64,000 nucleotides of DNA from Lasiodiplodia sp. COLG20 (GCA_009801085.1 VNWV01000004.1:2480001-2544000); one strand, 5' to 3'; counted from the stretch's first letter, positions 30,484 to 40,726 are shown. Numbers and translations are program-made. Notes: a model not told the origin generated them from the sequence alone.

Positions 30484-32334
30484 TCAGTCAGTAGGAGCAA
30501 CCAACGTCCAACCGCCATCATTGGGGTCGTCTCCAGGAATGACCGGGTAACGTCCAGGCAGTCCAGGCATCATGCCGCGAGGCATACCGGAGCGCTCAGA
30601 CGGCGGAGTGTACCTGAATAACGAGAGCTTGCAGCTCGCCAGCTCCTCCTTGGTCAGAACATCTTCAGGGCGCTGGTACGGCGTGCGGCTCTTCTTCGAC
30701 TTGCTGTTGCTGCCATCCTTCGTCTCTCCGGGCTCGCGCGAGACGGGGCTGGCGCTCCTGCTCCTGCCGTCCTCGCGCTGCTCGCCGACCTTTTCGAACA
30801 TGAGCTGCTCGCGCTTCTGCTTCTCCCACGCCCTCGCGCTCGCCGTGATGTACTCCTGCGGCACAGACCGCGCCTCCCAGCTAACGCGCGTGTACTTCTT
30901 GAATGCCTTGCGGAATTCGAGGAACGCCGTCCGAAAGTCGGTCTTGTCGGCAAGGAACTCCAACTTGTAGTTCAGGCGGTCGGGGCCATAGGTTTTCATG
31001 ACCGTCGTGTAGTGGGCCGGCCAGAGGTTCCACTCGTAGATGGTGAGGAGGATAATGCACTCAGGATTATTCTTGGTAAGATTGACACGGGTGAGGGTGA
31101 TGTTGTGGAAGAGGAAGCTGGAGTGGTCGCCGTACACGTGGTAGTTTCCCGAGCCCATATCTCTCATGGCGTCTTCCTTGCCGATCTCGTGCTTCTGGGC
31201 TGTTTTTTCGACGACGTCGGAGCAGCCTCGCTCGCGAACGACACCTGCAAAGTTTATCATACTGGTCCACTCTTCCTCACTATCCAAGGCGCCCTCCACA
31301 GAGCGCTCCTTCAAAGCCTCCGACGAGATCGGCTCCGTAGTGGTGTCCGGAGCAGTGGTTTGGGCTGGCGTTTGTTGGGGTTGGGGGGCCTCAGCTGCAG
31401 CAGACTGACGAGTGTTGTTTTCCGAAGGAATGCTCAAGGTGCAGTTTCCAGAAGTGTCTTGAGGAACGATCAAGTCAAAGCCTCCGGAGAAGTCTTGCAG
31501 GTTGCCGTTTGCCTGGTTGTTTGTAACTGGCGTCTTCTCGGGACTGAGCAAACCAGTGCTGGCTCTATCGGTGCGGGCAGGCGTGTGAGGTGAAGGATAC
31601 ACCCGATAAAGTGTGTGAGATGTGTGAATAGCAGGCTGTTGGGAGCCACCAGTCACTTCATACGCGCCTGAGCCAGAAGGGCTGTTCCAAGTGCGAAGCT
31701 GCGGAGTCAGAGTTTCCGTCCCAGTAGCAGCATACGAAGTGTTTGGAGCGTGATAAAAGTGCTGCTGGCTGTCGAGCCTCTGAGGGACAGTAGATGGATG
31801 AGCTTGAGTTGTGTAGGAAGTGTGCTGCGGGATGGCGGGTCTAGGGATGGCAGCAACCGGCGGGTTACCGCGTGCATAAGGGTTGAACCTGAACTGCTGG
31901 GCCACGGGCCTGGTCCTGACCGCAGAAGCTCGACGCTGGCGCGCGTTTGAGGTTGGTTGCATAAGGTTGAACCAGAAATTGGCAACAGAGGGTGAAGTAT
32001 ATGGAGGGCATGGCGTGTTGGGAGTGAGCTGCTGGGAATTGGACCTGACCGGAGCAGCACCGTTCGGATAGACTTGTCCGTAGAAAGGAGGATTCTGGTG
32101 GACAGGCATAGTATTGCGCATGTTGCCAGGAAAATGTGCGTCGGGCGGAATACCCGATTCATGCGTGGGCCAGACCAAGGCAGAAGGCGATGCCTGTGAG
32201 CTGATATCGCCAAAGTAGTGACTGTCGCTCATGCGCATGCCTGGCATGTTGAGCCTGTCATCGGAGCCGCGATACAACTGAGGCGCCTGAGGCGTGTGGG
32301 GTGTGTGAGGGGGTCGCTGCGGGTGTTGCGACAT
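30484..32334 (-). CDS. Uncharacterised protein with WGR-like domain
   Basis: A single-exon frame of 616 residues. Residues 1-330 are Pro/Gln/Ser/Thr-rich and probably disordered (MSQHPQRPPHTPHTPQAP at the start). A folded region spans about 375-510: FLFHNITLTRVNLTKNNPEC, then YKLEFLADKTDFRTAFLEFR and AFKKYTRVSWEAR. The last part, an aromatic-basic helix closing with W-x-x-R, resembles the end of a WGR domain, a nucleic-acid-binding module of PARPs and related proteins; the first part lacks an obvious W-G-R. The C-terminus is again low complexity with a Lys/Ser-rich stretch that could be a nuclear localisation signal. The likely role is a nuclear or chromatin-associated protein, but this is inference from one partial resemblance. 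No PARP catalytic domain is present. Confidence 0.75.
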   Translation of the reverse strand: MSQHPQRPPHTPHTPQAPQLYRGSDDRLNMPGMRMSDSHYFGDISSQASPSALVWPTHESGIPPDAHFPGNMRNTMPVHQNPPFYGQVYPNGAAPVRSNSQQLTPNTPCPPYTSPSVANFWFNLMQPTSNARQRRASAVRTRPVAQQFRFNPYARGNPPVAAIPRPAIPQHTSYTTQAHPSTVPQRLDSQQHFYHAPNTSYAATGTETLTPQLRTWNSPSGSGAYEVTGGSQQPAIHTSHTLYRVYPSPHTPARTDRASTGLLSPEKTPVTNNQANGNLQDFSGGFDLIVPQDTSGNCTLSIPSENNTRQSAAAEAPQPQQTPAQTTAPDTTTEPISSEALKERSVEGALDSEEEWTSMINFAGVVRERGCSDVVEKTAQKHEIGKEDAMRDMGSGNYHVYGDHSSFLFHNITLTRVNLTKNNPECIILLTIYEWNLWPAHYTTVMKTYGPDRLNYKLEFLADKTDFRTAFLEFRKAFKKYTRVSWEARSVPQEYITASARAWEKQKREQLMFEKVGEQREDGRSRSASPVSREPGETKDGSNSKSKKSRTPYQRPEDVLTKEELASCKLSLFRYTPPSERSGMPRGMMPGLPGRYPVIPGDDPNDGGWTLVAPTD

Positions 32335-33244
32335 GGTGTCTTTGCTTGACTGGACTGTGGGAGTAAGGAAGAAGAAAGGAAGATGGAGGGAAGGAGGAGA
32401 GGGGGGCGAAGGTCTAAAGAGACGGGCGAAGCGGCTCCTGGCCGGGCAGATCTGTAATTGGTGGCCATTATGGGCGGTTCTTCGAAGGTGAGGTGCTGGT
32501 CAGAAGTGAAGTGAGGTGAGGGAGGCAGGCAGTGCCCGCCGCTCGCGAACCAAACAAGCAACTACGCAACACCTCCTCGTCCACGCCAAGGTAAACACGC
32601 AAGAGGCAACACGACGGATATAATCAAGCTGATTGTTTCTATGAAAGCTTCTGGCTCTGCTATTTTCGTCATCAGCAACGAATCTTTCTCAGACTCAGCT
32701 GCGCAGTCGCGACGGTTTTGGAATATATGTCCAGAGAAGGACGGCTGTCGTCAAACAGCTATTAAATTTCGAGCGGCATAAGACCGCAAACCTTGGTCAG
32801 TTAGCTACTGCCATTAGCATTTGCCCAAAAAAAATTTTTGACGTGGGCGATGAGGTCACCAGTAGTTTCACCCAGCGCGCCGGCCCCCGTCCTCACCTTC
32901 CCCGCCGCATGGACAACGAGGAAAGGCGCAGAGATTATTGCCCCATGAACTCGCACTTTCGGCGTTCGACCATTAATATGAGTCGCGTGACCAATGTGCA
33001 ATTGAATTGAATATAAAGAAGCACCACGCTTCTGATCGCCACGGGAGTCAGTCGTCCTTCCAGCAAGCTGAGCGCCTGACAATTATTGAGAGAATATAGG
33101 CGACAAATTACAACTGGCAGAAAGCACACCGAAGTCACAAGCAGAGCACAGTTTCCACCCTGGCAAGAAGCTCCGCGTAAACCAGCGGAAAAAGCTTGAT
33201 TCTCAATTCGCGCATGCAAAACTCTCAGTCATATAAAGAACTCC
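32335..33244. other. Intergenic: WGR-gene promoter and trpC 3' region
   Basis: About 910 bp with a purine-rich leader upstream of 32334 and the trpC 3' region to the right. No gene is supported. Confidence 0.5.
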
Positions 33245-35633
33245 CTAGACCGCCTTCGCCGCCTCGACAAAAGCCTTAATCTTCGCCAAATCCTGCTGTC
33301 CGTCCACCTCGACGCCGCTGCTCACATCCACGCCGACCACCCTTTCGCCCAACTCGCCCAGCTCCGCGACGGCCTCGCGCACGTTCTCCGGGCCGAGGCC
33401 GCCGGCCAGCAGGACGCGCAAGCTGGTGTCCTTCTCCAGCGTCTCGCGCACCTGCTTCAGGTCGAGCTTCTGGCCGGAGCCGCCGGCGCCCGAGTCGAGC
33501 AGCGACAGGGCGTGGTAGGCGCGGCGCGCGAGGCCGGCCTGGCCCGGCTTGAAGGCGTGGATGACGGGCACGGGGATGCTGCGCGCCCACTCGACCGGCT
33601 CGTCGCCGTGCAGCTGCACGATGTCGAGGTTGAGCAGCTTCTGCTGCGCCAGCACGTAGTCGAGCGGCTGGTTGCGGAAGACGCCGACCAGCAGCGCGCG
33701 GTCCGGGTGCGAGACGTGGTGCGACGCTGCATGCGAGAAGAATTCGGATGCGGCGTTGGGGATGCTGGAGGATGTCGGTGACGAGGAAGCGCCGCCCTTG
33801 CGCGGCTTCGGCGTGCTGTGGATGACCTGTGAAATCTCGAGTGCGGTTTCGTTCGAGACGCACCGAGTGCGACCTTGGACGAGGATGATGCCGACGAGGT
33901 CAGCGCCCGCCTCGATTGCTGTCTTCGCAGCTTCCGCTGACCTGGTGCCGCAGATCTTGACTAGCGGTGCTGCCCGGGGAGTGGTCTTCACCGTCTCGCC
34001 CGAGCCACCGAGAAGCTGCGCAATGAATTGAGCAGTGTTGGAGGCCCTCATCAAAGCCTCGCCGACGAGGACAGCGCCAACGCCGTTCTTCTCGTACGGC
34101 TCGACGTCCTTAGGACCAGAGATACCGCTGAGAGCGCAGACAATGGTCTCCTTGGGGACAATATCCATCAGCCTGCTAGTGGTCTCTAGGTCCACCTCGA
34201 AGTTGGTAAGGTTGCGGTTGTTCACACCAATGACCTTCGATCCAAGATTCACTGCAATGTGCATCTCCTCCGCAGTATTGACCTCGACCAGGGGCTCCAT
34301 GCCAAGCGATTGAGAGTAGTGATATAGCCTCTTCAGGGTGGCCTCGTCCAGCATCTTGACAATGAGCAAAACGGTATCAGCGCCTGCCAGTCTAGCCTCG
34401 AGGATCTGGTACTCGTCAAAGACGAACTCCTTGCGCAGAATAGCAGGGCGGTTGGGCATTCCTTCTAAAGCTTGGCGCACAAGCTTTAGGTCATCAATGC
34501 TTCCCTTGAACCATTCAGGCTCGGTAAGGACAGATATAACGCTGGCGCCTGCGAGCGCGTACGTCCGGGCTTGCTGGGGGGCACAGGTGGATAGGGAAAT
34601 GATGCCCTTCGAAGGGGAGGCACGCTTGATCTCGGCCATTAGCGACAGCCGGTAGGGCGACTGCCTGAGACGATCGGCGAAAGAAATGAGAGGCGGGGCG
34701 ATATCCATATCATAGGCAGCCTGCAAGTCCACGGGCCTCTGAGAAGGAATCTCCTTTTGCGCCGCAACAGCGGCACGGCGGTGGTCGAAGATTTTCTCCA
34801 GAATGGAGGTCTTCTTGTCAACGACAATGGCGCCATTGGGAGCGGTTGCAGCAGCAGGCTGGGCCTTGGCAAGCTTCTCGTTCTCAGCCCAGGTGCCTCC
34901 CTGCATCTTCAGGAAGTTCTTGATCTGCACCCGGCCATCCTCCGTCAAGATACTCTCTGGGTGGTATTGCACACCCTCAATGACATACTCCTTGTGTCTC
35001 ACGCCCATGATTATACCCTTACCACCATCCGGGCCGGTCGCAATCCAGGAAGAGACCTCGAGGCATTCCGGGAGCGTGGGGTGGGTGCCGGCCAGAGAGT
35101 GGTATCTCGTCACCGCTACGTCTTGGGGGACGTTCGCGTACACGCCCTTGCCGTCGTGGCGCAGCGGCGATGTCTTTCCGTGCAGGATCTCACCGGTCAC
35201 GTCGACGCGGCCGCCGAAGACAGAGTAGATGCATTGCCTGAGCGCACGATGGAATTAGTGGAGGGGTTCGTCGTGGCTACGACCCGGAGACAACGCACTC
35301 TCCCATGCACACTCCCAGGATGGGAATCTTGCCCGCGAAATGCTTGATGGCGTCCCTGCTTATGCCAGAGTCGGTCTCGGGGTGGCCGGGTCCAGGGCTG
35401 ATGACCAGCTGCGTCGGGTTCTTCGCGATGAGCTCGTCGAGAGTGATCTCGTCATTGCGGAAGACGGTGACCTTGGCGCCCTCGAGCACAAGGTACTGGT
35501 AGACGTTCCAGGTGAACGAGTCGTAGTTGTCTATGAGGACGAGGTTTTGGGCGGTTTCAACCGGCGGTGCCGGGGCGGGGTGGTGCGGGGAGTGGTCGAT
35601 GAGAGCTGCGGCCATTGTTGCGTCCGGAGGCAC
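33245..35633 (-). CDS. trpC: Trifunctional tryptophan biosynthesis protein TrpC
   Basis: Two exons (35633-35299 and 35237-33245) give 775 residues, the normal size for fungal TrpC. The 61-nt intron splits the conserved [14 protein letters not shown]. Three enzymes are fused: the glutamine amidotransferase of anthranilate synthase (about 30-235; nucleophile Cys109 in GVCMGEQ, His204 and Glu206 in YHPES), indole-3-glycerol-phosphate synthase (about 255-525; Lys in [13 protein letters not shown] near 316), and phosphoribosylanthranilate isomerase (about 537-775; Cys541 in VKICGTR and the late [10 protein letters not shown] loop). Together with TrpE it supplies anthranilate and carries out the isomerase and synthase steps of tryptophan synthesis in the cytosol. 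Two TGACTCA-type sites upstream suggest cross-pathway (Gcn4/CpcA) control. The PRAI part is far more GC-rich than the rest. Confidence 0.97.
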
Positions 35634-35734
35634 GAATTCCTGGCAGAATTCCGTGGAGAGCGGTCGCGGAGGTGTCGCCGGCAGGGAGGGAGCTTTCGGA
35701 GTGAAGCTGTCAGGCGGAGGGCGCGGGAGCAGCT

Positions 35735-35741
35735 TGAGTCA
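35735..35741. promoter_or_regulatory. Gcn4/CpcA-type site (TGAGTCA)
   Basis: TGAGTCA on the plus strand reads TGACTCA towards trpC, about 100 bp before its start codon. This is the consensus of the amino-acid-starvation activator Gcn4 / CPC1. Confidence 0.65.
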
Positions 35742-35880
35742 CAGCACCAGCTTTCAAAGTTACGGCACCGGGGACTTTTGTTCACGACATTGATCCGGCC
35801 AATCTCCGGTCGCCGACCTTCGTTCGAACGCTCAACCACCAACAGAACTCACCATCGCATTCTGCGAGCTAATGCCCGTC

Positions 35881-35887
35881 TGACTCA
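35881..35887. promoter_or_regulatory. Second Gcn4/CpcA-type site (TGACTCA)
   Basis: An exact TGACTCA about 250 bp upstream of the trpC start codon. Two consensus sites in one short promoter are unlikely by chance. Confidence 0.6.
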
Positions 35888-36161
35888 GTCTGACGCTCTG
35901 CTTATCATTGGCTATGGAATGCTCCGAGTGGACCATACGCTTAAAGTTCGCTTCTATTAAGCTGCTGCGATTTGCCGCAGACTCGCCTGCGCAGACAGAG
36001 CACTCTACTCGTCACGCCTGTGGAAATGTACCATGCATATCTTTTCATAATCACGTCAAGTTCCGCTGCATACAGGCGGGCAGGGATCATTATGTGGTCT
36101 TTCATTACGTTCTCCAATGGTATCTTTATGCACACACTCAACCTTCTAGAACAACCTTCTC

Positions 36162-37162
36162 TCAACCACAGCAAACGGTAGGATCCTCTTCCACTTCCCT
36201 ATCACCAAATGTTAGCGATAAAAATACCAGAGAAAGCTGCACGTCACTCACATTCCGCTGGCTCCTCCAATGGTCACCTCGACGCTTTCCCATGAGAAGA
36301 TGAATGCACCTAAGAATGCGCCAATGAAAATGCAAATAATCAAGTAGCCATTGTAGTACATGGCGAGCAGCATGACAAAGTAGGCCAGGGCGAATTGAAG
36401 CAAGTGCAACAGCGCCCTGATGGCTTGCTGCATGACATTCGGCCTGAACCTCGTCGTCCTCCTGCTTGGAAATGCGGCGGCTCGGGGGGCGGTGATGACG
36501 GCAGCGGCAGGCTTATCATTTTTCTCGCTCTCGATCGAGTCGGCGCCGTCACAGCAGCTGGTGGGAGCGGGTTCGGGTTCGCGCGCTGGGGTCCGTTGGG
36601 GCGTCGAGCTACCGGATGACGAGGCCTCGGCGAACATGGCACGCTGGTGCTGGCGCAGCAGCAGGCGGTCGTACTCCTTTGCGGTGCGGCGGAGAAACTC
36701 GAGCAACATGACCATCAGGATCACGCCGATGCACGAGCCGGCAAACATGCCGCGCGAGGTGATGTGCCATGACTTTGCAAGGAAGCCTGCATGATTTGGT
36801 CAGAAATGCCGTGCCCCTTGGCTTTGATGTTTTGGGTAGGTCCGGGGTGACCCCAACGAATCAGGGGAGGCGCGGAGTATTTCACATACAGGCATCGATC
36901 GTGTACCAGTTCCACAGCATCTGCGATATCGTCAGGGTTATGTTTTTGGCAATTGGATGTGCATTCCCTCAACGGAGCTCGTGCAAGGGGCCCTTACCGA
37001 AACTTTGCAATCGCCGCCCATGTCCATCGAAGAATCCATCGACGACATATCCATCGTGCTGGTTGACGACGCAGCTGCCGCCGTTCCGGTTGACGACATG
37101 GCCATGGTCATCGACGAAGCCATTGTCGACATGGCCATCCCGGACATGGAACTCATATCCAT
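36162..37162 (-). CDS. Ctr-family high-affinity copper transporter
   Basis: Four exons (37162-36998, 36920-36890, 36786-36252, 36198-36162) give 255 residues; introns are 77, 103 and 53 nt. The N-terminus is Met/Ser-rich with repeated M-x-M and M-x-x-M motifs (MDMSSMSGMAMSTM), which bind Cu(I) outside the cell. The very short second exon encodes MLWNWYTIDAC, the family's entry to TM1. TM2 has MLLAM (MxxxM) and TM3 has GAFLG (GxxxG), the copper-gate and helix-packing signatures. A Ser/Pro/Glu-rich cytoplasmic loop lies between TM1 and TM2. Without the last splice the frame stops at 36248. A GTGAGT donor, GCTAAC branch and TAG acceptor add a short exon ending DPTVCCG, a Cys-Cys tail of the sort that passes copper to chaperones. 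It probably acts as a trimer in the plasma or vacuolar membrane. Confidence 0.92.
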
Positions 37163-38109
37163 CTTGAACGATCGGCGGTGCGGAATTAGGGTATCAATGG
37201 GAGGCGCCGCCGGAGGTCGCGATGGCGAGGAATGGGAGGAGGAGGACGATGAGTGAGATGGCAGCGGCGAGCACTAGTAGATATGTAGTCGTGTAAACCG
37301 GGCCCTTAGCCTGGTGGTTGGTCGGCGGGCCACCGCACCCTTGGCGCACATCCCGGATGGGGACGCGTGGGTTTGAGCACGTTTCGCAACCGCGCACAGC
37401 ACCGCTTACGCCTCCCGCAATTGACATATAAATTGCTCGCCTCTCCGGCCTACCCGTCTCGCTTCCTTCCGCCTTCGGATGATCTCCCCGCTCGCTGCTC
37501 CTCCTCGCCGGCCTGCAACGAGAATAGTGTGGTGAGGCAGTAGTAATCTGCTCACGGCGGAGATCGCCTGACTCGCTTCCACGCTTGGCAGCCCTGGTCC
37601 CGCCACCGCCCTCTGCTCCGCAACTCGGCAGCTGTTCGGCGGGGCCTTGCCTCGTGCAAGGTAGCGAGATGACCAGGGATCCTTCGGGTATACAGGAGGG
37701 GTATGGCAGCCGATGGCTAGCGCGAAGAATAGCAGGGCCCTGGAACTAGTGTAACTACTATGCCTCAGTTCCTTTTTTTTTTTTTTTTTAATAAAAAAAG
37801 AACATGCCACAGGTAGTTGAAGCTATCGTTCGGACGTGAATTCAACATTTACATCCGGATGATAGCTTCAACTTAGGTACCTAGTGTGTGAACGAAAACT
37901 AAATGCACGCTAGCCGTCGGCTGCAATAACCCCCTGTATATAGTTGCGACACTACTACTGGTCTATATTCGTACTAGCTATTTGGTAATCTAATGTGGGT
38001 ATACAGCACTGCATCCTGAACGAAACAATCTATCATCTAACTTGTGCACTCCTGTGTTGCCGTGTCTCTTAACACCACGCCAGCGCAATCACCGCCATTC
38101 TCCTGTAAA
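37163..38109. other. Intergenic: Ctr promoter, poly-T tract, hairpin
   Basis: About 950 bp without a supported gene. A 17-T run lies at 37773-37789 and is followed by an A-rich stretch. An imperfect inverted repeat lies at 37815-37873. An ACGCGT occurs near 37364. Confidence 0.55.
37815..37873. repeat. Imperfect inverted repeat, 23-bp arms
   Basis: The arms 37815-37837 and 37851-37873 are reverse complements with about three mismatches around a 13-nt spacer. The outer 13 bases (AGTTGAAGCTATC) match perfectly. AGGT occurs just outside both ends. It could be a small hairpin insertion or an RNA stem in an untranslated region. Confidence 0.8.
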
Positions 38110-40194
38110 TCACCACCACCTTGGACCGTGATGATCACGGTCAGGAGGTGGGGGATGGTCCCCGGGAGGCGGTGGAAAGTGATCACCATGCGGCGGTGGG
38201 GGATGATCGCCATGAGCCGGGAAAGGGTGGTCATCATGAGGTGGGGGAGCGTGGTTGCCATGAGGTGGAGGCGGGGGAGAATGGTCACCATGCGGCGGCG
38301 GAGGAGGAGGCGGCGGAAAGTTGTCGTTGTGAGGCGGTGGGGGAGGATGATCGCCATGAGGGGGTGGAGGAAAGTCACCATGAGGGGGCGGAGGAGGCGG
38401 CGGAAAGTTGTCGTCGTGAGGCGGCGGCGGGTAGTAACCGTGGGAAGGCGGCGGGTACGGTCCATATGGAGGAGGCGCCGGATACTTTTCTTGTTGAACT
38501 CTGCCCTCTCCATCCTTCGGAGGCTTGGGTCCCGGCCCCCAACCACCCCAGTAGGAGTCATCGCGGTCGCGCGAGCTTGGGAGGCTGCTCTGGCACTGAG
38601 GGTTCTCGTAGTCTTGTTTCCGGCCAGCAGGCCAGATGGGAATGAAGCAAACCTCGGCAGCGCTGCAGCCACGGCAACGCTTCCATGTAGTCCACTGGAG
38701 ATACGACACCAAATCCTGTACGTCAGACGTGGCTCTGTTTACATCGGTGGCGTTGGCGATAGAGACGAGCGTGCTGCAGATGGAGGTAGCCACGGCGTGG
38801 ATAGCCTGAGCAGCAATTGGGGCAGTGGAGAGGGACTTCAAGGAGGAGACCGGCAGGTATTGAGCAGCACAGCGCTCAATCTCTGCAGCACTGTCACGAG
38901 CCCCGTAGTCAATGTACGGCTTGAGGGCTTGCTCGGCTTCCCACTGGAGGGTCTCCAAATCAGAGATCGAGGCGAGATACTCAATCCGGTCAGAGTAACG
39001 CTCAACGATCAAATCCGCGACAGCCTGCCAGTTCGTAGTCGGTGGGATCTTGCCATATGCCGGCGACGGACGGGACATGACAAGTTGCGTCACATCATTG
39101 TGCATCCGAGTCAGGGTCTCATTCGAGACATTGACGAGGCGCGGCAGAAGCTCGCCGTCGAAGAGGTCAACATCGTAAGTGAAGGCTGTGACGAAGTCGT
39201 CGTAGTTGACAGACACGCGGTTGCCACCAATACCGTCGAACCGAGATGCCACGGCGCGGTAATAGGTCATGTCGCCGAAGCCGCCTCTGGGCGGTCCATG
39301 ATCATCGGATCTCCGGCCAGCTGTCTGAGTGACGCGCTCCACGTCAAGGTGCTTCTCGAAGTCGCACAGGATGATCTCGAAGCCCATCTCCATACGCAGG
39401 AATCCATCGACACGGTTGCCCCATTCGTCACGGGTCAGGTTGCAGAGGGCTTGGCCACGCTCGAAGTCCCACATGTGCTGATTGTGCTCTTCGATGTCCA
39501 CCTGGAGCAAGATGGCATCGGTAGAGTCGAGGGTTCCTTTCTGCGTCTTTCCGGCAGACATGCCATCGATGTACAGAAGGGATAAGTTGTGCTTGGTGCG
39601 GTAGGTATGCAGATAACCGCCAGCACTGTCATCTTTGGCCTTGAGATCCCTCTTTTCCATGGGTGCTTGGCGGTCAGCTCCGTGATGCCTCTCCCAGCCG
39701 GGACGCACCCAGTCCGGGCGGTAATCTTCGCCGTGGTGCGGTGGCTTGTCCCATCCATGATTTCCCTTGGGGTCCGAGCTTGTCTCTGCTGCGGGAGACG
39801 GTGGTGGAGGTCCTTGTCCAGGAGGAGGGCCTCGGCCCGGGCCGCCACGGCCGGGACCTTTGCCTTTTCCTGGTGGCGGACCATGAGGCCTAGCAAAGAC
39901 CAGGGCATGCTCAGGCTCGAACGCAAGCCATTCCATGCCCTTGACAGACTCGTTGCTAGACCTGCCATGGTAGAACTGAGTGCCCTCAGGAACTGAGGCA
40001 AGGAAGAAAGACATGCCGTTGTGGCTTAGGGACGAGCCCCACTGCCGCATGGACGAATGGATGGCGTTGAAAACATGGTTAGAGTTTTTCAGCGGGACTT
40101 GAGCTTCGTCGCTGAAGTCGGCTGCGGCGAGAGTGGTCTCGAAGGAAGCGCTGGCGGCTAGGCCGGTGAATATAGAAAGATTTGCGAGACGCAT
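38110..40194 (-). CDS. Secreted protein with His/Pro/Asp-rich repetitive tail
   Basis: A single exon. The start at 40194 gives 694 residues and puts a signal peptide (MRLANLSIFTGLAASASF) at the N-terminus; the frame is open 50 codons further upstream, but that start buries the signal. Residues about 35-125 and 195-480 look folded, with well-formed segments such as MRQWGSSLSHNGMSFFLASV, EGTQFYHGR, LSLLYIDGMSAGKTQ and ALCNLTRDEWGNRVDGF. A Gly/Pro/Lys-rich linker lies at about 105-135. Paired Cys residues (CRGCSAAEVC) occur near 530. From about 580 the chain becomes PPPPHGDH-like repeats to the end. I do not recognise an enzyme family. The folded core looks like a conserved ascomycete secreted or vacuolar protein, while the tail could bind metal ions or wall polymers. 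Confidence 0.82.
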   Translation of the reverse strand: MRLANLSIFTGLAASASFETTLAAADFSDEAQVPLKNSNHVFNAIHSSMRQWGSSLSHNGMSFFLASVPEGTQFYHGRSSNESVKGMEWLAFEPEHALVFARPHGPPPGKGKGPGRGGPGRGPPPGQGPPPPSPAAETSSDPKGNHGWDKPPHHGEDYRPDWVRPGWERHHGADRQAPMEKRDLKAKDDSAGGYLHTYRTKHNLSLLYIDGMSAGKTQKGTLDSTDAILLQVDIEEHNQHMWDFERGQALCNLTRDEWGNRVDGFLRMEMGFEIILCDFEKHLDVERVTQTAGRRSDDHGPPRGGFGDMTYYRAVASRFDGIGGNRVSVNYDDFVTAFTYDVDLFDGELLPRLVNVSNETLTRMHNDVTQLVMSRPSPAYGKIPPTTNWQAVADLIVERYSDRIEYLASISDLETLQWEAEQALKPYIDYGARDSAAEIERCAAQYLPVSSLKSLSTAPIAAQAIHAVATSICSTLVSIANATDVNRATSDVQDLVSYLQWTTWKRCRGCSAAEVCFIPIWPAGRKQDYENPQCQSSLPSSRDRDDSYWGGWGPGPKPPKDGEGRVQQEKYPAPPPYGPYPPPSHGYYPPPPHDDNFPPPPPPPHGDFPPPPHGDHPPPPPHNDNFPPPPPPPPHGDHSPPPPPHGNHAPPPHDDHPFPAHGDHPPPPHGDHFPPPPGDHPPPPDRDHHGPRWW

Positions 40195-40726
40195 GGCGAG
40201 ACAGAGGTTTGCCTGCGCCAGCGGCCAAAGGGAATTCAGAAAGTCGACGAGACGGCGAGAGTGCAGGAGATGCAGGGCATAAAGGATATACTTGATAATC
40301 TTATCAACATTGCAGCTAGTCTGAGCATCAGGTCGTTTTCGCATGGCGCAGCCCGTTTTGATTGGTCTGTGTCACCGGCATCCATCTGCCGCGCACGCAG
40401 GCGCTGCTGTGACGCGTCATCCCGCGGTTCGTAAAGGGCAACGTGGGCTCGCCCGCCGACAGAGGAGCTCGGAGATGCGGCGTCGGAGGCGGAGCGGTCG
40501 GGCACAGGCGCAGCTGATGGGGCGTCGCCAGCAGCGAGTGAGAGGGCCAGGGGTGCGACGCGAACGACAATTAGGCTGCTTCCAGCCGGGTCACCTGACT
40601 CCGAATTCTTCGCCCGCGACCCAGCGTGTCTCACGCGTCTCCGCTACACGCCAGCAGACCGACCGCGACCATTGCCCGCTGCATCGACTCTCCCGCACCG
40701 CTGCGCCGCCGGCCGCAGAGCTCATC
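40195..40726. promoter_or_regulatory. Divergent promoter region with two MCB elements
   Basis: These 532 bp separate the secreted-protein gene from the APSES gene. ACGCGT (MluI cell-cycle box) occurs at 40412-40417 and 40633-40638, the second about 90 bp before the APSES start. They are candidate autoregulatory sites. Confidence 0.5.

Larger units (their letters stand above)
35634..36161. promoter_or_regulatory. trpC promoter and Ctr 3' region
   Basis: A 528-bp gap. It contains the two Gcn4/CpcA-type sites annotated separately, and on its right the 3' flank of the copper transporter. Confidence 0.55.

Noticed and set aside
38037..38672. A minus-strand frame of His/Arg/Thr repeats overlapping the secreted protein gene
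   Set aside because: It is the alternate frame of the Pro/His/Asp repeat tail; the frame with the signal peptide and folded core is the gene.
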